This document shows, one piece after another, positions 33,583 through 46,040 of a stretch of 64,000 nucleotides of DNA. The notes beneath the pieces are model-generated. The model had not been told where the DNA came from. It was given only the letters and a program-made list of their open reading frames with translations, and searched no databases. The first letter of the stretch is position 1, and the number at the start of each line of letters is the position of its first letter. The position numbers and the translations under genes are program-made. Origin of the DNA: Eimeria necatrix (lineage: Eukaryota; Apicomplexa; Conoidasida; Eucoccidiorida; Eimeriidae); assembly GCF_000499385.1 (NCBI RefSeq), contig NW_013654657.1:46641-110640 (forward strand), in the 5' to 3' direction.

Positions 33583-36500
33583 AGCTTCCTTGGTGTCATC
33601 AGCATTTTAAGGAGTCTGTAATCCTTCAGGGGCAAGCTGGCATACATGATGGTTGCTGGAAAGTGGAACCACGCGCTTAAGGCGAAACCCACAGCAGACG
33701 AACAGCATTGCCAACAACCAGGTTCCAGGCTTCGTGCCCTGGATACAATGCGCGTTTTCAACACCATGCGGGTGTATGCACTTGCGAGTATGTTTCTGTC
33801 TGTCGCTTCCTTGTTAATGTACTGACAACTCGACAGCATGCCTTCACACGTGCGGAATTTGTGGCTGCTGCCATTTGGATGAGTGCGAGTTTGTCCCGTT
33901 TATGTAGTGCGCTTATTCGTGATGGACAATTTCTACATGCGAGCTGCCAGTAGCTAAAAAATGCTGTTTTAATACGTAGTTTACCTGTAACCTTGCATTT
34001 CGCACGCTTGCAGACTACCCTTTCGGAATGGATATGTACCTTGCATTCGTTTTTTCGTCAGTCCGGATGGTCGCAGGTCAAGCAGCACGTGCGGGTGCTG
34101 TGGCAGCACATTATTGATTGATTTCATGATGAGTAGACTCGTTGCCGCGTAACCTTTTTGTTGAAAAGTGTGGCGTGCAGCGTGCAATGGAGACGAAATC
34201 TGCGCGTTATTCCTTCAGCTATATTCTGTGGATCAAAGCTCTCGAGCATTTGCGCTTCGTCTGCGTTTGCGCCTAGAACCATTCACGACGCAAGCTGCAT
34301 CAGCTCGCAGGGACATTGTCGGAGACGTAAAAGTCATAATGAATATGCTCATAGTACGTTCATTTTCTATGGGTTGCCGATAATTTACGTGGTGCGCGAG
34401 ATAGATGTTACGAGAATGCAGTCTGTGACTCTTCCCTGGCGTGCGTACACTCCGGGGTACCTCTTCAATGGTGGATTGCTGCGCAGGGATGCAGCCACCC
34501 AAAGAACAATATTGCAGTTTTGGTGTTTGCTACTTTCTGCACTGCTGGACAACTAAGTACGCAAATTGAAAAAAAAAAACATTACAGAACTGGCAGCTGG
34601 CAAGGTTTCACGACCACAAACTCAGCCTGACAAAATTCTGGTTAGCTCAAAAAGACGAAACGCTGCCTCCAGTTATCCTATAGAACAGATCAACGCCATC
34701 AAAATGCAGTACTCTGAGAATAGCGAGGAGGAAAGCGGGAGACATCCTCGAGACGGCAAAATAAGTAGAACAGCATTCGACGCATTAGGCTATAAGTGCA
34801 GTTTTTGCAAAATAGGTGAATCCTAGCAAATTTTGTGGGAAGATTCAAGCTTCGAGCAGTTGGAGACAAATTTGCTGGAAGGCGTGCCTTTTTAATTTTA
34901 CGCAGCAACTATGCAGAGGGACGCCTTAACTATGTGAGTGGCTATGCACTATGTTTCTTGCTAGGCTTTGATAGTCACATAGGACTTTTCCCTTCAACGA
35001 AAGGTGCTGTGAGCAGCATGAAAGCACTGGCTCCTCATAGTGCGAAGTGCCTCGAAAAAAAGAAGTTGCTGGCAGGTAACCATGTTCTAGAACTTGGCAA
35101 GAGAGGATGTGCTGATTTACATTTTCGAGTTCCACTGGTGTGCACATCTGCAACGGTGTGATGCGTAGTATCGTGTACCTTTAACAACCAAACAGTCTGC
35201 CTTTCGGAGTCTGGATATTTCTTCCTTCACATCTCTCCCCCCTTATTCCAGCTACACAGAAGCACGCATGTGGCCCTAGCATGAGCATTGAGAATTGCCT
35301 CCTACAGTTAGAACTTCTGAGAGGTGCAGATGCTTTAGAAGCTGCAAACCTTCACGCCATCTATTGCGTGCAAATGTGTGTGCAGAATTGCGCTTTAAAT
35401 GGGCTGAGCCCGAGGCACCTTCCTCATCTGCCTCTTTGTCTTGAAAACTTCATAAGGCTACATGGATACATCAGGTGATGCCATCAAATACTGCAATAAA
35501 GAAACAATAAAAGACACCACGAAGCCACACAAGCTTAAAGGTTAAGAGCAGCTTCTATCAGCCCAGCGGAATACCAGCAAAACAGTAAATAATGCATCTT
35601 GTCTGGAATATCATTTCAAAAACCCTGCTGTGGAGGAAGGGCCCGTACAGCATGCGCAGTATTTGCCACGCGCAATAGAGGGTTTGCCTGAAGCACGACT
35701 GCGTCTCCTGCAGCACTACAAAACTTCCACAGCGGTACTTTTCAGCATGTGGCCGACTGATCTTCTATCTCAAACATTCTGTGTGGCAGCTGCCATAATG
35801 GTGCCACCATTTGTGGAAGACACAGGCGCAAATGTGTATAGATCGCATCGTTTGGAGCACTGAGCCTGAAGGATGATGAGCATACATCTCAAGATTCGGT
35901 TGCGTTTTATCCATGGCACAATAGAATACTCGACGCTTAACGTAAGGCGCTTCAAACGTCCCCAAATGTGAGTGTGCACTTGGCGGGACACACGCTTTGT
36001 TCCCCCCATAGTTGTGTCACGCGAACCTCGTCGTAGATCTGTCACTCGTCGGTAGTGCATTTTCCCTTATTTTTTGAGCACATTGGTAATTAAGGGCCTT
36101 GGTAACGTCTGCACGCGCCCTGATACAAGAGTGCCCTTGAATTTTGTCTGGTACTTGACGAGAAAGCAGCGACTTGAATAGATTCTCATGAGCAGCTTGT
36201 TTTACATTACCTTTCCAAGAGGTGGAGCTGGCATAAGGATGTGCAAACACAAAAGGCCATATTCGTTCTGTTGTAACCGGACGTCAGGTCCACATTTGCT
36301 GCTATGTGTCCGAAATCGAAGATAATAGTATTCGCCTGCCAGACCCAAAAGAGGTCGTTTTCACAATTCATGGGTAGAAATAGAGGGGAGCCAAGATTTC
36401 AAATCGCCGACTAGGGCCTCTTGAATACAGAAAAACTACATCAGTAGTACGCCAGTAGTACGCCACAGGTTTTTCGCAGAGACAGTTCCTGTTATCAAAC

Positions 36501-39500
36501 CTGAAAGTGCCCGAGCTACAGCAAAAATCTTCTGCACGGGGAAAGGCGGATGTGAACGACGTGCTAAAGATGAAGATGCAAGTGAAACGGAAAGCATTTG
36601 TAAGTAGATTTCCAACTTCTGCTGGCCTCGCTGTATATAGCTATCTGCGTGGAACCGAGAGGCCACACTGTGCCATATGCAAAAGCGGACAGAACGCTCA
36701 ATGTTGTTTTCACTCTTAAGATGGGAACGTTTAAATACAGAGAAAGCCACTGTGGCCCGTGTTAAGTTTCTGTACGTAATAGTTGGCGTAGAGTGATTCC
36801 ACCAACTGCCTGCGTCAACTTCGCAGTGAAGTTAAAATTAATAAGCGACAGACTTCAACATTATGAAGAGACATCGAAAAAGCTACGATGTGCCACGTTG
36901 AAACCTTACGGTAAAGGCGAGCTTAATAGGAAGAAGGAGCTGGTAAACAGGAATGCTCTCGAATGAGAGCTTCAACCCCGTGCAGTGACCAGTTTCACAC
37001 GATTGTCCGCAAGTAGGCGTTCTGTGCACCCTTACACAGTGAGACGCAAAATTAGGTAACTGTTTGCTCTGATGATATTTCTTCTCGAAGATTATCAGAA
37101 AGAGAAGACAATAGTAGGATTAAAAGGTAAGTACATGATCAGTGTCTAATGTGCTAACACCTTTCTGATCTGCAACGCGTAAAACAGCCTTTAAGGAAAT
37201 ATCACGGAAAGCCTCTGACCCATAGTATCGGTGCATTAGCTTTCTACTGGTATCAGGGAAACAGGTTAGCCCGGCTGCAGAAACAAAAGATGTGACGAGG
37301 ATTTCATGAAGTCTGCTCCTCTACACCATTATATTGCGCGCGGTATGAAGTTAACGAATGCACAAGGCTGCTGGCTAGGACACTATCTCGAGTCAATCGC
37401 TCACAGGGTTGTGCCATCGTTTCGTGGACCTGGGTTTATCCTGCATAGAAAGTCAACGCAGCCCTACGGTGGCCACATATTTTAGTCACTCTACACTTAA
37501 CCGCCGCGAAAACCGACAAAGTACCTTTATCCTTGCGTAAGAGTCTCCGTCACTCTAGCAATATGATACTATTCATAGCCTAGGTGCCACTCTGCGTAAA
37601 CACTGTGGCATTTGGTGCTTTGTTGAAAGGTATTTTGCGTCGACCGCTGCGGAAGCGACAAAGTCTGTTATTTTTTCACCGCGGTTCGACACAGAAGGCC
37701 TGTCAGGAAAGCATCTAATGCCACAGTGATTACGCAGAGTAGCTGCAGTGAAGGAAACATGAAAATTTTGTCGCAGCATTTCGGTAGAGAAACATCATAA
37801 TTTCGTCCCTACCGAGATGCGGCAAACGCAGGCCACTCCAGGCCGCGTTGTTGTTCAGTTTCGTGCTAAACTTAGTCTCCAGATGTGGCATCTTCACCAT
37901 TATATTATCCAACACAAGAAATGAATACGCCGTTCAGCTTTACTGAAGGCGCAGTGCAGCTATCTCAGTTCGAAGCCCATTGGCTGCCAAACGCATCAGC
38001 TTTCAGGGCTTTCCATAGAAGCTGCTGCATGAATACCGTGTTCGTCGATCCTACACAAGTTGTGCTGTGCTTATTCCACAAGGCGGATTTGCAGCACATC
38101 GCTGCGGTGGCGGTTCTGGTCAGAAATTATGGGAAAAAATCGAAGTCCTTAGATGCCTTCCATTTGTACCCGCACAGTGCCTCCTGGGCGCCAAACTCCT
38201 ATGGAGCGTCATTGGCTTCCGTACGTACGTATCACTATGCGTGCTCCGGACGGTCAGCGGCATGCTCTAGATCAGGCAGCTGCTGCGCACGACCAACTCC
38301 TAGCTTGCCGGGTCACTGTAATATATGTAATTAGTCTTCACTTCCTCAGCCTATATCTCTAGTTAGTCTGCCCTTCTGTTGACCTGAAGCATGGTCCTTT
38401 CAGAAAGTTCGCACTGCAACGAAAAACTGATGCACATCTGGAACTGTTGCTCGGAAGCTCCGCACTATCTCCTAGTTACATCATTCCTGTGCACCGCAGG
38501 TGCCACCGTTTCTATGCAGCTTTTCCGCTGATCAAATACCTTCCGCTCTGGGCTTCACTTTCCCACGTAAATACTTTGGAAGTCAGAGGTCTTTAATTGC
38601 CCTCCTCTTCAACTTTTCCCGTGTTGCGTCCAGTACAATTTAAACTCCAGTAGAGCTTCCACACTCTACCGGGCACAGGACGGGTAGCTGCCTCCCGCTA
38701 CATTTTCTTGACCGCAAAACGCTGGAAAGAGCTTGCTCAGTACTAGAGCAGCTAAGCAAACAGTGACCGCTAATAAAGCTTCACCAGTGAGGAAGTCAAC
38801 AAGAAATGCCCAGATAAAATGGACCAAAGACCTCAACTACGTCACCAGCCACTGAATATGAATTTTGGTGCATAACGAGCGGCTCGGATAACGAATCGTG
38901 TCACTCTCACAGCAAGCCGCCAACTGATTCTTTCACAATATGAACTATGCAAATCCTACCACACTAGGCTGTGTTGTCCTCTCATGATGTCGGTGCATGC
39001 AAATATGTAGCACTGCCTAATGATGCACATACACAGATCCTTAACAATTCCCAACAAAGGCATGATGCAGCCTTCATTATGAAGCGTCTGGCTCTGTTCT
39101 TCCAAAGGCGTTCTTCATTTATGTTGCTGCATCCGTTCTTCAAAAAAAAGCTCTATTCGCTTGGAACTCCTCTAAGAATTTCAAGAAGTACCAGTGTACA
39201 GGTATCACCGCACTGGCATCAATACAGTATCGAACGGCAAAGACACCGTATGAATCTGAATGTACGCATACGCAACTGCGCGCTTAGTTACGATCTGTTT
39301 CTGTTTTCGACTTCCTTCAAATTGCATTTCGGCGAGGTGCAAAATAAGTACTCCTCACTACCCCTCGCGTGAGCTGGACAATGCGACCAAAGCTGCACAA
39401 TCATCCCAACACAACTACAAAAGGCACAAATGCATTGCTCCGCGCACATGTCCACTCTCCATGCCCTCCTTAACTCGGTCCTTCGCACACTCGCGCACTC

Positions 39501-40139
39501 TGCATACATTCTATCCCAACATGGGCAACTGCGTAGTAAAGCAGACTTCGCTGAAATAAAACTTAAGCACCAGGAGTCGCTTATCAGTAAGTGGTCCATG
39601 TCTCCTCCGCCTGTCTGTATTGAATCCTATCTCGTTGCTCGTCGGCCTATGCGCGCAAAAATTTAAGGCACATTTTAAATACATTCTCACGCACACCAAA
39701 AGGAGGAGCTGCAAATTTCTCGACACGCACACAAACCACTTTGCAATGAGAAAACTCTGTTGCAAAAACTGCAGTATCAAATGGGATGCTCCTGAGTGCT
39801 TCACCAGGGTATATCACTAATTTTTTCGAATACCGCAATACTCGTTCAATGTTAACACTTGTTCCCGCAAGAGGAAGTCGAAAGACGTAAATAATACTAA
39901 AGTTAACATAACTCCGTAGATTAAGGTCATGAGAATAACGTGTGGATTGTGTCACCGACGCGCAGGCCTCAACATACCAAAAGCGCATCGCATAAATCCT
40001 CCAACGACCGGCAATCCTTTAACTTCCAGATGCATAGGCGGCTTGCACATACATCTACTGGCATAAGGAAACTGCTCATTATTCGCCACGGGAGAAGGGT
40101 GCAAAAGCAGAAACATATCTACAGCGGCTGCCAGTTTGA
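33583..40139. other. long gene-poor stretch
   Basis: About 6.5 kb without a supportable gene. The longest plus-strand frames (34158-34556, 34566-34826, 37885-38334, 38971-39372) lack ATG starts, splice context or protein-like composition. Segment 34586-34826 is polar and could be a single exon after an ATTACAG acceptor, but nothing continues it. Confidence 0.4.
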
Positions 40140-40931
40140 TCATCTCAACGCATCTACTTCCGTCCTCCTGGAAGTTCCCAACTCGGATGCCGTTGTTGCT
40201 GATCGGAACGTGTAGAGTTCTTCATGTGGTTGCGGTAAAAGGCTACCCCCTTTCTGAGCACTTCGGCCACCTGCTGCTTTGTTGGTTCGGCCAGGCTTCA
40301 CCCCCTCTCCTGCCACTTCTTCCACATGGGCAGCAGTGCCCAATGCCGCTGACATACCCCTGGCGGCAGTTCTTGTATCTCCGTCATTTTCGATATTCCT
40401 GTTATCGGCAGCGTGCAAGGAAGCAGCGTCGACGGAATGATAATCGGAGTGATAATCGGCCAAGTTTTTCGCCGTCTTAGTTCGAGGCCCATCTACAACT
40501 CTCCTCCTCACATCCTTCTCCAACTCGGCTCTGCGTCGTCTAGCCAGCTCCCTGACCAAACTAAAATGCTGTTCCCTTGTGCCTCTGCGTAGAAAGCAGC
40601 GGACAAGCTCGTTGGTTCCAGCAGGGGCCTTGGTGATGCACCCATTCAGAAGTATACAGGACCTCAAGGTATCGTCTCCTACGTTCTCCTTCACTCCTAA
40701 TGCCTCGCAAACCTCTTTTCGCACTTTGTCGCTCATGCGAATCTCAGTATTTCGAAGATCTAGCGAACACTTTCTAAGCGAGAGCAGTTCCCTCAACTCT
40801 TCCTTCGAGTTCACATTTGGCACAGTGAATTCCCCCTTAACTTCCAAGAGCAGAGATCCGCCTCCAATCACTGAGAGTGCTTTAAAATCCTGTGTGCCAG
40901 TTTTGTTCCCCTGCTGCGGCGTTTCTGCCAT
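40140..40931 (-). CDS. uncharacterised basic protein, possibly coiled coil in the middle
   Basis: A 263-residue frame from the ATG at 40931. It starts with a polar tail, then a folded-looking region of about 100 residues with alternating hydrophobics (ALSVIGGGSLLLEVKGEF, ELLSLRKCSLDLRNTEIRM). Next comes a very basic helix (LARRRRAELEKDVRRR) and a low-complexity Ala/Gly/His tail. An acceptor-like TTTACAG lies about 25 bp upstream of the ATG, so an upstream (perhaps untranslated) exon is likely. A second frame at 40868-41353 overlaps the start and may contain part of that exon. No family recognised. Confidence 0.6.
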   Translation of the reverse strand: MAETPQQGNKTGTQDFKALSVIGGGSLLLEVKGEFTVPNVNSKEELRELLSLRKCSLDLRNTEIRMSDKVRKEVCEALGVKENVGDDTLRSCILLNGCITKAPAGTNELVRCFLRRGTREQHFSLVRELARRRRAELEKDVRRRVVDGPRTKTAKNLADYHSDYHSVDAASLHAADNRNIENDGDTRTAARGMSAALGTAAHVEEVAGEGVKPGRTNKAAGGRSAQKGGSLLPQPHEELYTFRSATTASELGTSRRTEVDALR

Positions 40932-43255
40932 TGTAAACAATCACAAGCTGCGCTTTCCTGTAAATGTGGCAAATGGGAGACAAGAAGTCGGGAACATGCA
41001 TTAATATTCAGACCTAACTCATAGAGAAAGTTGCAGGTATGCGCCTTAAACTCAATGAGCTCACTAGGGAAGAACACCTGTAATGCGGGCAGAATGAGGC
41101 AGCGTGGCTCGGAGGCAGGTGCCAGCTCCCTAACCGTGGAACAATGGCATACAAAAACGAATTCGTGAGGGATTCGAAACTTTCTAAATATAGAAAACTT
41201 ACGAAGATGAACCTGGAAACGCTTTGCTTCCACGTGAAGTGGTTGATATGGTTTCTGCTGATGCTTTTTGGAGCTGCCGCGCTCGATGCAGGGTCTAAGA
41301 TTAGCAGCCAGCATTGAAAACAGACTCTGTCTAATTACTATTCTTCTCGACAAAATATCCGTGCCTGTCCAGTTATTTTAGTTTGAACTATAGATGATAT
41401 TAACTAATTCGAAAAGGGATATTTTTTTACTATGCCAAGAACAGCGAATGTGTATAGTAGGCGCTTGTGTGCAACAGTCTGTGCAGTACTCGATTATGTT
41501 AGCTACGGCCGCTGCGTGTACCTAACACTTCAGTTTCGGCAACGATGTGTAAGACTGCATTGGATATAGTTCACCTGACGGTGCTTACCTCTGGTCGTGT
41601 AATGCTGCCACATCCGGGAAAACGTTCGTTAGTTAATACAATGCGTTGTGATCGGCAGAGCACGGGAGCGCTTCAACTCGAGCTACAAGCTCTGACGTGC
41701 TCCTGACTGTTACCAATAATTCTTCTGTAAAGGCGAAGTGCCTGAATGTGATGGACTCAAAATTAATGAGATAAATAGGACGGGTTTCCTCCGAAACTCA
41801 CTGTGGGGTTCGATTTAGTGTGGCATTTGGATGGATGTTTCTTCCTGCATTGCGGATGTCGTACACGAACTTGTAACCTCATGGATTTTGACTGCGAGAT
41901 GCTCGTTTATTGATCTACTGTACTAGGATGCAAACGTTAGGCGCCCAGCTCCTCTCTGTAGCTTCTAAAGCTCCTCTACACGGAACTGGGCTCTTCGCGA
42001 TATCTGTTGAAGCACCACTCTCTGTTACGGCCTCGCTTATTTTCTTTCTGTAATACATCCGTATCGTCGTTCAGTGTTTCATTCTTTTGTTGTGCATGTG
42101 GTGCTGTGTATTACATATATATGTGACATGGTGGCTCCTTAGGATTCTAGAGTAGACACAACCGTAAAACAAGGGAAGGCAAAGCAGTTTTTACTTGAAA
42201 AATGAACAAGCTAGTTCCAGCATTGACGGCGCCCTATAGTGAAAATGTAATAGAGCGACTAAATGCATCTCCGGCTACTCGTACGATGTAGCATGAGAAA
42301 GAGAGTTGCGTACTCCACCGCGCTGAGAATATCTACTGCAGATGCTCACCAGGTCAGGCAGCCCTTCGCATGGTGAGCACATTTTTACACAGGGTTCGCT
42401 ATTATGCTTAAGACACTTGACAAAAGCAAGCTTTAAGCGCTCTACTTGGATAAAGCGTTGTCCCTCATGAAATTTTTTCATAGAGGGCGCCTGGCCAATA
42501 GTAGCTCACAAAGCAGACGAAAAAGCTGGAGAGTCTTTACTTTCATCTGGTCTGGACGAAACTTCGAGCATCTCAGCTACTACAGCCTATTTCAAGTGCT
42601 TCTACTCCATGCTTCATTAGTTCGGCTGACTGGAGTAACTAATTAGCCTGCACTCGCAACACGGCCCCAGACCGGTGACCTTGCGTGTCACGCGTTGACA
42701 GGACCGTGTTGTCGCGATACGACATTAAGCGCCTCTAAATATTTATAATGCGATTCAGAGAAAGGTAGTGCTGGCCTCGAAAGAACGGCTTCACAGGCTT
42801 TTTGCTAGCGTGCTGAGGGTTCTCTGCTTGCGGAATAGTTTTATTTTCTTTCCCCATGGGAGCTCTTGAATTGAATGCTGTACCAAAACCTTTTCGCGGC
42901 CGCCTCCACAGCAGTAGTATTCTCCCTCAGTGCTTCTCCTGAAGCATCACCATGTACGGAACTGAGCTGCTTTGGGAATTCTTGAAGAGCCTGATATCAA
43001 AGAGTTTTGTACTTGCTCTTGGAGAATCGTGCGCCCCAACAAGATAGAGCGCAATTCGCAGAATGGCTTCGCTTTAATCTTTTCCCGTGATCAGTTCTTT
43101 ATTTGGTTGGTGCTTTACGACTTTAGCTTGCGTATGCTTCCAGCGCTTTGCTAAATAACGCTTGCACTAACTGGAGAGCCTGGGTGCGCAATCGAACCCA
43201 CAGCTTCCACTACGTGTACAACTAAATGCTTCTCTGCGAAAAGCAACCGGACAGA
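40932..43255. other. gene-free stretch
   Basis: Only short frames. Segment 40960-41353 on the minus strand could contain a 5-prime exon of the gene at 40140. The remaining 1.9 kb shows no coding signal. Confidence 0.4.
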
Positions 43256-43405
43256 TCACGAAAACACTTCTTAAATCCACATTGTTAGTCTCCAGTCATG
43301 TCACTAGTCGCTTTTTCCATGAAGAGGAGACTACAAACAGCCTTCACTCCAACCCCCTAAGGTGCGCCGGCGTCTCGGCAGCTCAGCCAGTCCCAAAACC
43401 CTAAT
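43256..43405 (+). repeat. dispersed repeat X, copy 1
   Basis: About 150 bp resembling 62580-62730 in the same orientation. Both share a TCACG start, CTTAAAT, a TAGTC core with a T-run, CATGAA-AGGA and the best-kept block GGCGTCTCGGCAGCTCAG. It lies just beyond the integrase end of the decayed retrotransposon. Confidence 0.65.
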
Positions 43406-43636
43406 AGGCAGCTGGGGCTCCTAGCCCCTTGGCGCTCCTAACCGCTTGACGCTCATATCTAGCTGGCTTTCATCTCTAGTTGGCCCGATATTTTGCCTAA
43501 TTGACCTGACTTACCACTAATACTGCATTATATCATGTTGTTTCCTCGGAATAGGTTACTACAGGGGTACTGAGGAACCATTGTCGTGCCTGTGCATTAC
43601 TAAGCCACCTTCTTTATACTGAAAATTTTCCTCGGC

Positions 43637-44500
43637 CTACAGGAATCCGTGTAGATTTTCTGGATCCACTTTGCCCGCAGAATATAGACTATGTGCCCTG
43701 TCGCAGAGCTCCCAGAAGAGATTCGTCATGTGACGGGTGAGCGTAGAAGGCAATGCGCCGGCGACGTCGAGGCCGGCTGCTGTAAGTGGGATTGCACCAA
43801 TTATATCCTCGAAGGGGGAGAGCTCATTGGGTGAATGACTAGTTGTATTGTACGCCAGCTCGACTGCAAGCATCAACCGCTCGCACTCTCGGTCGTCAGA
43901 TTGAATATAGGTCCTCAGCATCTGCTTAAGCGTGCATTGTGTCCGTCACTCTGGAAAAGATTGGATGAAGACATATCACCCTTGATCTCGAAGCGGGTGC
44001 ACAGTGCTTGTCGCAGCTCAGACTGCAAGCGAGGATCACGGCGAGAAATAAGCACTTCGAGAAATTCATGGTAAAGAATAAGGCGATTATCCAAACGCTT
44101 CACAGTATCCAAGGCAGTGACAAAATAAGCAGTCCTGCTGAGTGACTCGGCCAACACGAGAATAGAACCAATCCCCGCCGTGGCGGGAGGCAGATCAGTA
44201 ATGGAATCGAGACTCACGTGACTCCACCGACGTGAGGGAGTGGCGAGCTGTTGAAAGAGGCGCGCAGGTTTCTGACAGTGTTTTAGATACACGGCAGTGT
44301 GTGCATGACTCCAAGTACGCCTTATTGTATACACGCATGCCTGGCGAATAGCAGTATTTGCTCAGGACCAGGAATGTCTTCTTGTAGCCTCGATTGCCTG
44401 CGGTTATATATTCCTGGTAGGTGTAAAGAACGTGTGTGAGGAACTCAGGGAACTGATGAACATAAGTCCGACACAAGCCGTGAATGTAGACCCTCGAGCG
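43637..44500 (-). pseudogene. integrase remnant of the retrotransposon
   Basis: In order on the minus strand: the HHCC-type region with the pair of Cys in SCTHC (about 44250), the core beginning W-SHVSLDSITDLP (first catalytic Asp present), the block ISRRDPRLQS where the second catalytic Asp of the usual SDRG/SDRD motif is replaced, and a QSDGHNAR block where the catalytic Glu is replaced. It ends with the AYNTTSHSPNELSPFE segment typical of the region after the core. It spans two or more frames. Non-functional. Confidence 0.85.
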
Positions 44501-44889
44501 AGGGGCCATAAAACGGAAAGCAAGCTGACGATCGTGCAACTCGAATTGGGCAAACGTCGCCATTTGTTGAGCCGCGGCATTGTCAGAGTCACGAAAAACG
44601 GGAGACTTTTGATAGGCTGCTGTCCAATCCCAGACTGTAGGAGCACCGCTCTTCAGTGGCATCGCTGGTGTGGGTTCCGCAACGGCTAGGCTTGGTTCCT
44701 GTGTCTTGGGCGAGCGTGTCGTGGGGTGCGGCCTAAGCAGGAAGGATCGGAGGCCGGCAAGCCCCCAGTAGTTGCTCTGTCTTCCCTTGGTGTTTTCGTC
44801 GGCTCTGCTTGTTCGGGAGCCAACACAAGGGAAACTAATGACCCAGCTGAGGGTTTCACGGGTGCTCGGCGCATTTTTGGTTGGCGTGA

Positions 44890-45600
44890 GGGTGTATAGA
44901 AGGGATGTCGTGACAGTGCATCTGCCACGTGGTTCGGTGTTGTTCGGTGTTCCCCGCAAGTACGTGATAGTAAGGAGAGGTTGGCAAGGGAATCAAGTCA
45001 CCTTGCTGTGCGTTCGCGCAGAGGCTTCGATATTTTGAGCTGTTGCATGTGGGCAAGCGCTTGATGATCAGCGAACGCTGTAACCTTGGCAACTCAGAGT
45101 AAGTGGGACCCATTGCCAATTGCAGTTACCGACGCCAGATGTTCCTGGTCGTAGATGGGGTCCTCCTGTTGAGTGGGCTTCATAACCTAGCTGAGGAATC
45201 CGATGGGGTTGCTGGCTTGCTCACGTACTAAGTCGATGGTGTAGCCTGAGGCATGGGTGTATAGCTCGAAACGCTGCGAGGTGTCGGGGAACTGTGGTGA
45301 AGAATACTCAATTAACCGTTGCTTAAACTGACGCAGCGCCCGTGTATGAGTCTCTGTCCACTGAAAGGGAGCATCCTTACATATGAGGTCAACGAGCGGG
45401 CTGGCAACCTCAGCATAATCCGGTCCCATGAACATATGACAATAATTTGCGGTACTGAGGAACTATCGCACTTGTGCTCGTTCTCCAACACCTCCGGCCA
45501 TACCCATACGACTTCGATCTTATCCGATGCAGGTTTAATTATCTTAGTATTATTAGATTGTGCGGATAGAACTGGTGCTTGAGGAAGATGCTTGGCACCT
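44890..45600 (-). pseudogene. RT thumb and RNase H remnant
   Basis: The minus-strand frame around 45435-45187 shows APFQWTETHTRALRQFKQ and FELYTHASGY, the connection and RNase H start of gypsy elements; the usual first acidic residue of T-DAS is His here. An upstream piece in a different frame contains the thumb sequence. The distal motif ADALSRHP appears near 44920. Interrupted by frameshifts. Confidence 0.8.
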
Positions 45601-45812
45601 GCCGCAAGAGGGTAGTGTAGTACACTGCGTTCTCTGCAGCGTCTACGATGCTGCACTGCCCACAACTCGGGCGTTCTATGAAATATTCTCTACTACCAAT
45701 GCATCGGTCGCACAACGTCTACAGATGTATCGAAAAACCGTTTGTTTCGAGTTCTCTAACCATATTTTCATAAAAGTCATTTCTTGTTCTTGCTGTGCTG
45801 GTCCGGTTAGTA

Positions 45813-46036
45813 TGTGACGCGCACCTGTGCCGGCGTTGTCGGCAGCCCCAATATTAGAGCATTCGCAGGCATTTCTAGTCTATGCATGTTAATTTGTTGG
45901 TAAATTGCATTTCTATTTCCCTAGTAAGAGGTTACAGCGCTCAACCCGCGTCTCAACCTCTTAACCGCTTATAGATCATCAGTTGCTATCCTCTATAGGT
46001 CACCAGCAAGCCCCATTGTAGTGCCTGCGCACTACA
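45813..46036 (+). repeat. 224-bp dispersed element R, copy 1, inserted in the retrotransposon
   Basis: Starts TGTGACGCGCACC and ends GCGCACTACA. It is nearly identical in length and highly similar in sequence to 63146-63370. The 5-prime end has a small hairpin (TGCCGGC/GTCGGCA) and the 3-prime end a strong hairpin (GTAGTGC CTGC GCACTAC). It sits between RT and RNase H of the decayed element. TAGTATG occurs on both sides (about 45808-45814 and 46038-46046), possibly a target-site duplication, in which case the true ends differ by a few bases. Confidence 0.8.
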
Positions 46037-46040
46037 GGTA

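Noticed and set aside
33186..33839. 217-codon minus-strand frame
   Set aside because: Mostly antisense to the 31492-33582 family gene.
43256..43405. Repeat X considered as an LTR of the gypsy element
   Set aside because: The second copy lies in the opposite orientation relative to its neighbouring pol fragment, and no matching copy was found at the other end of the element.
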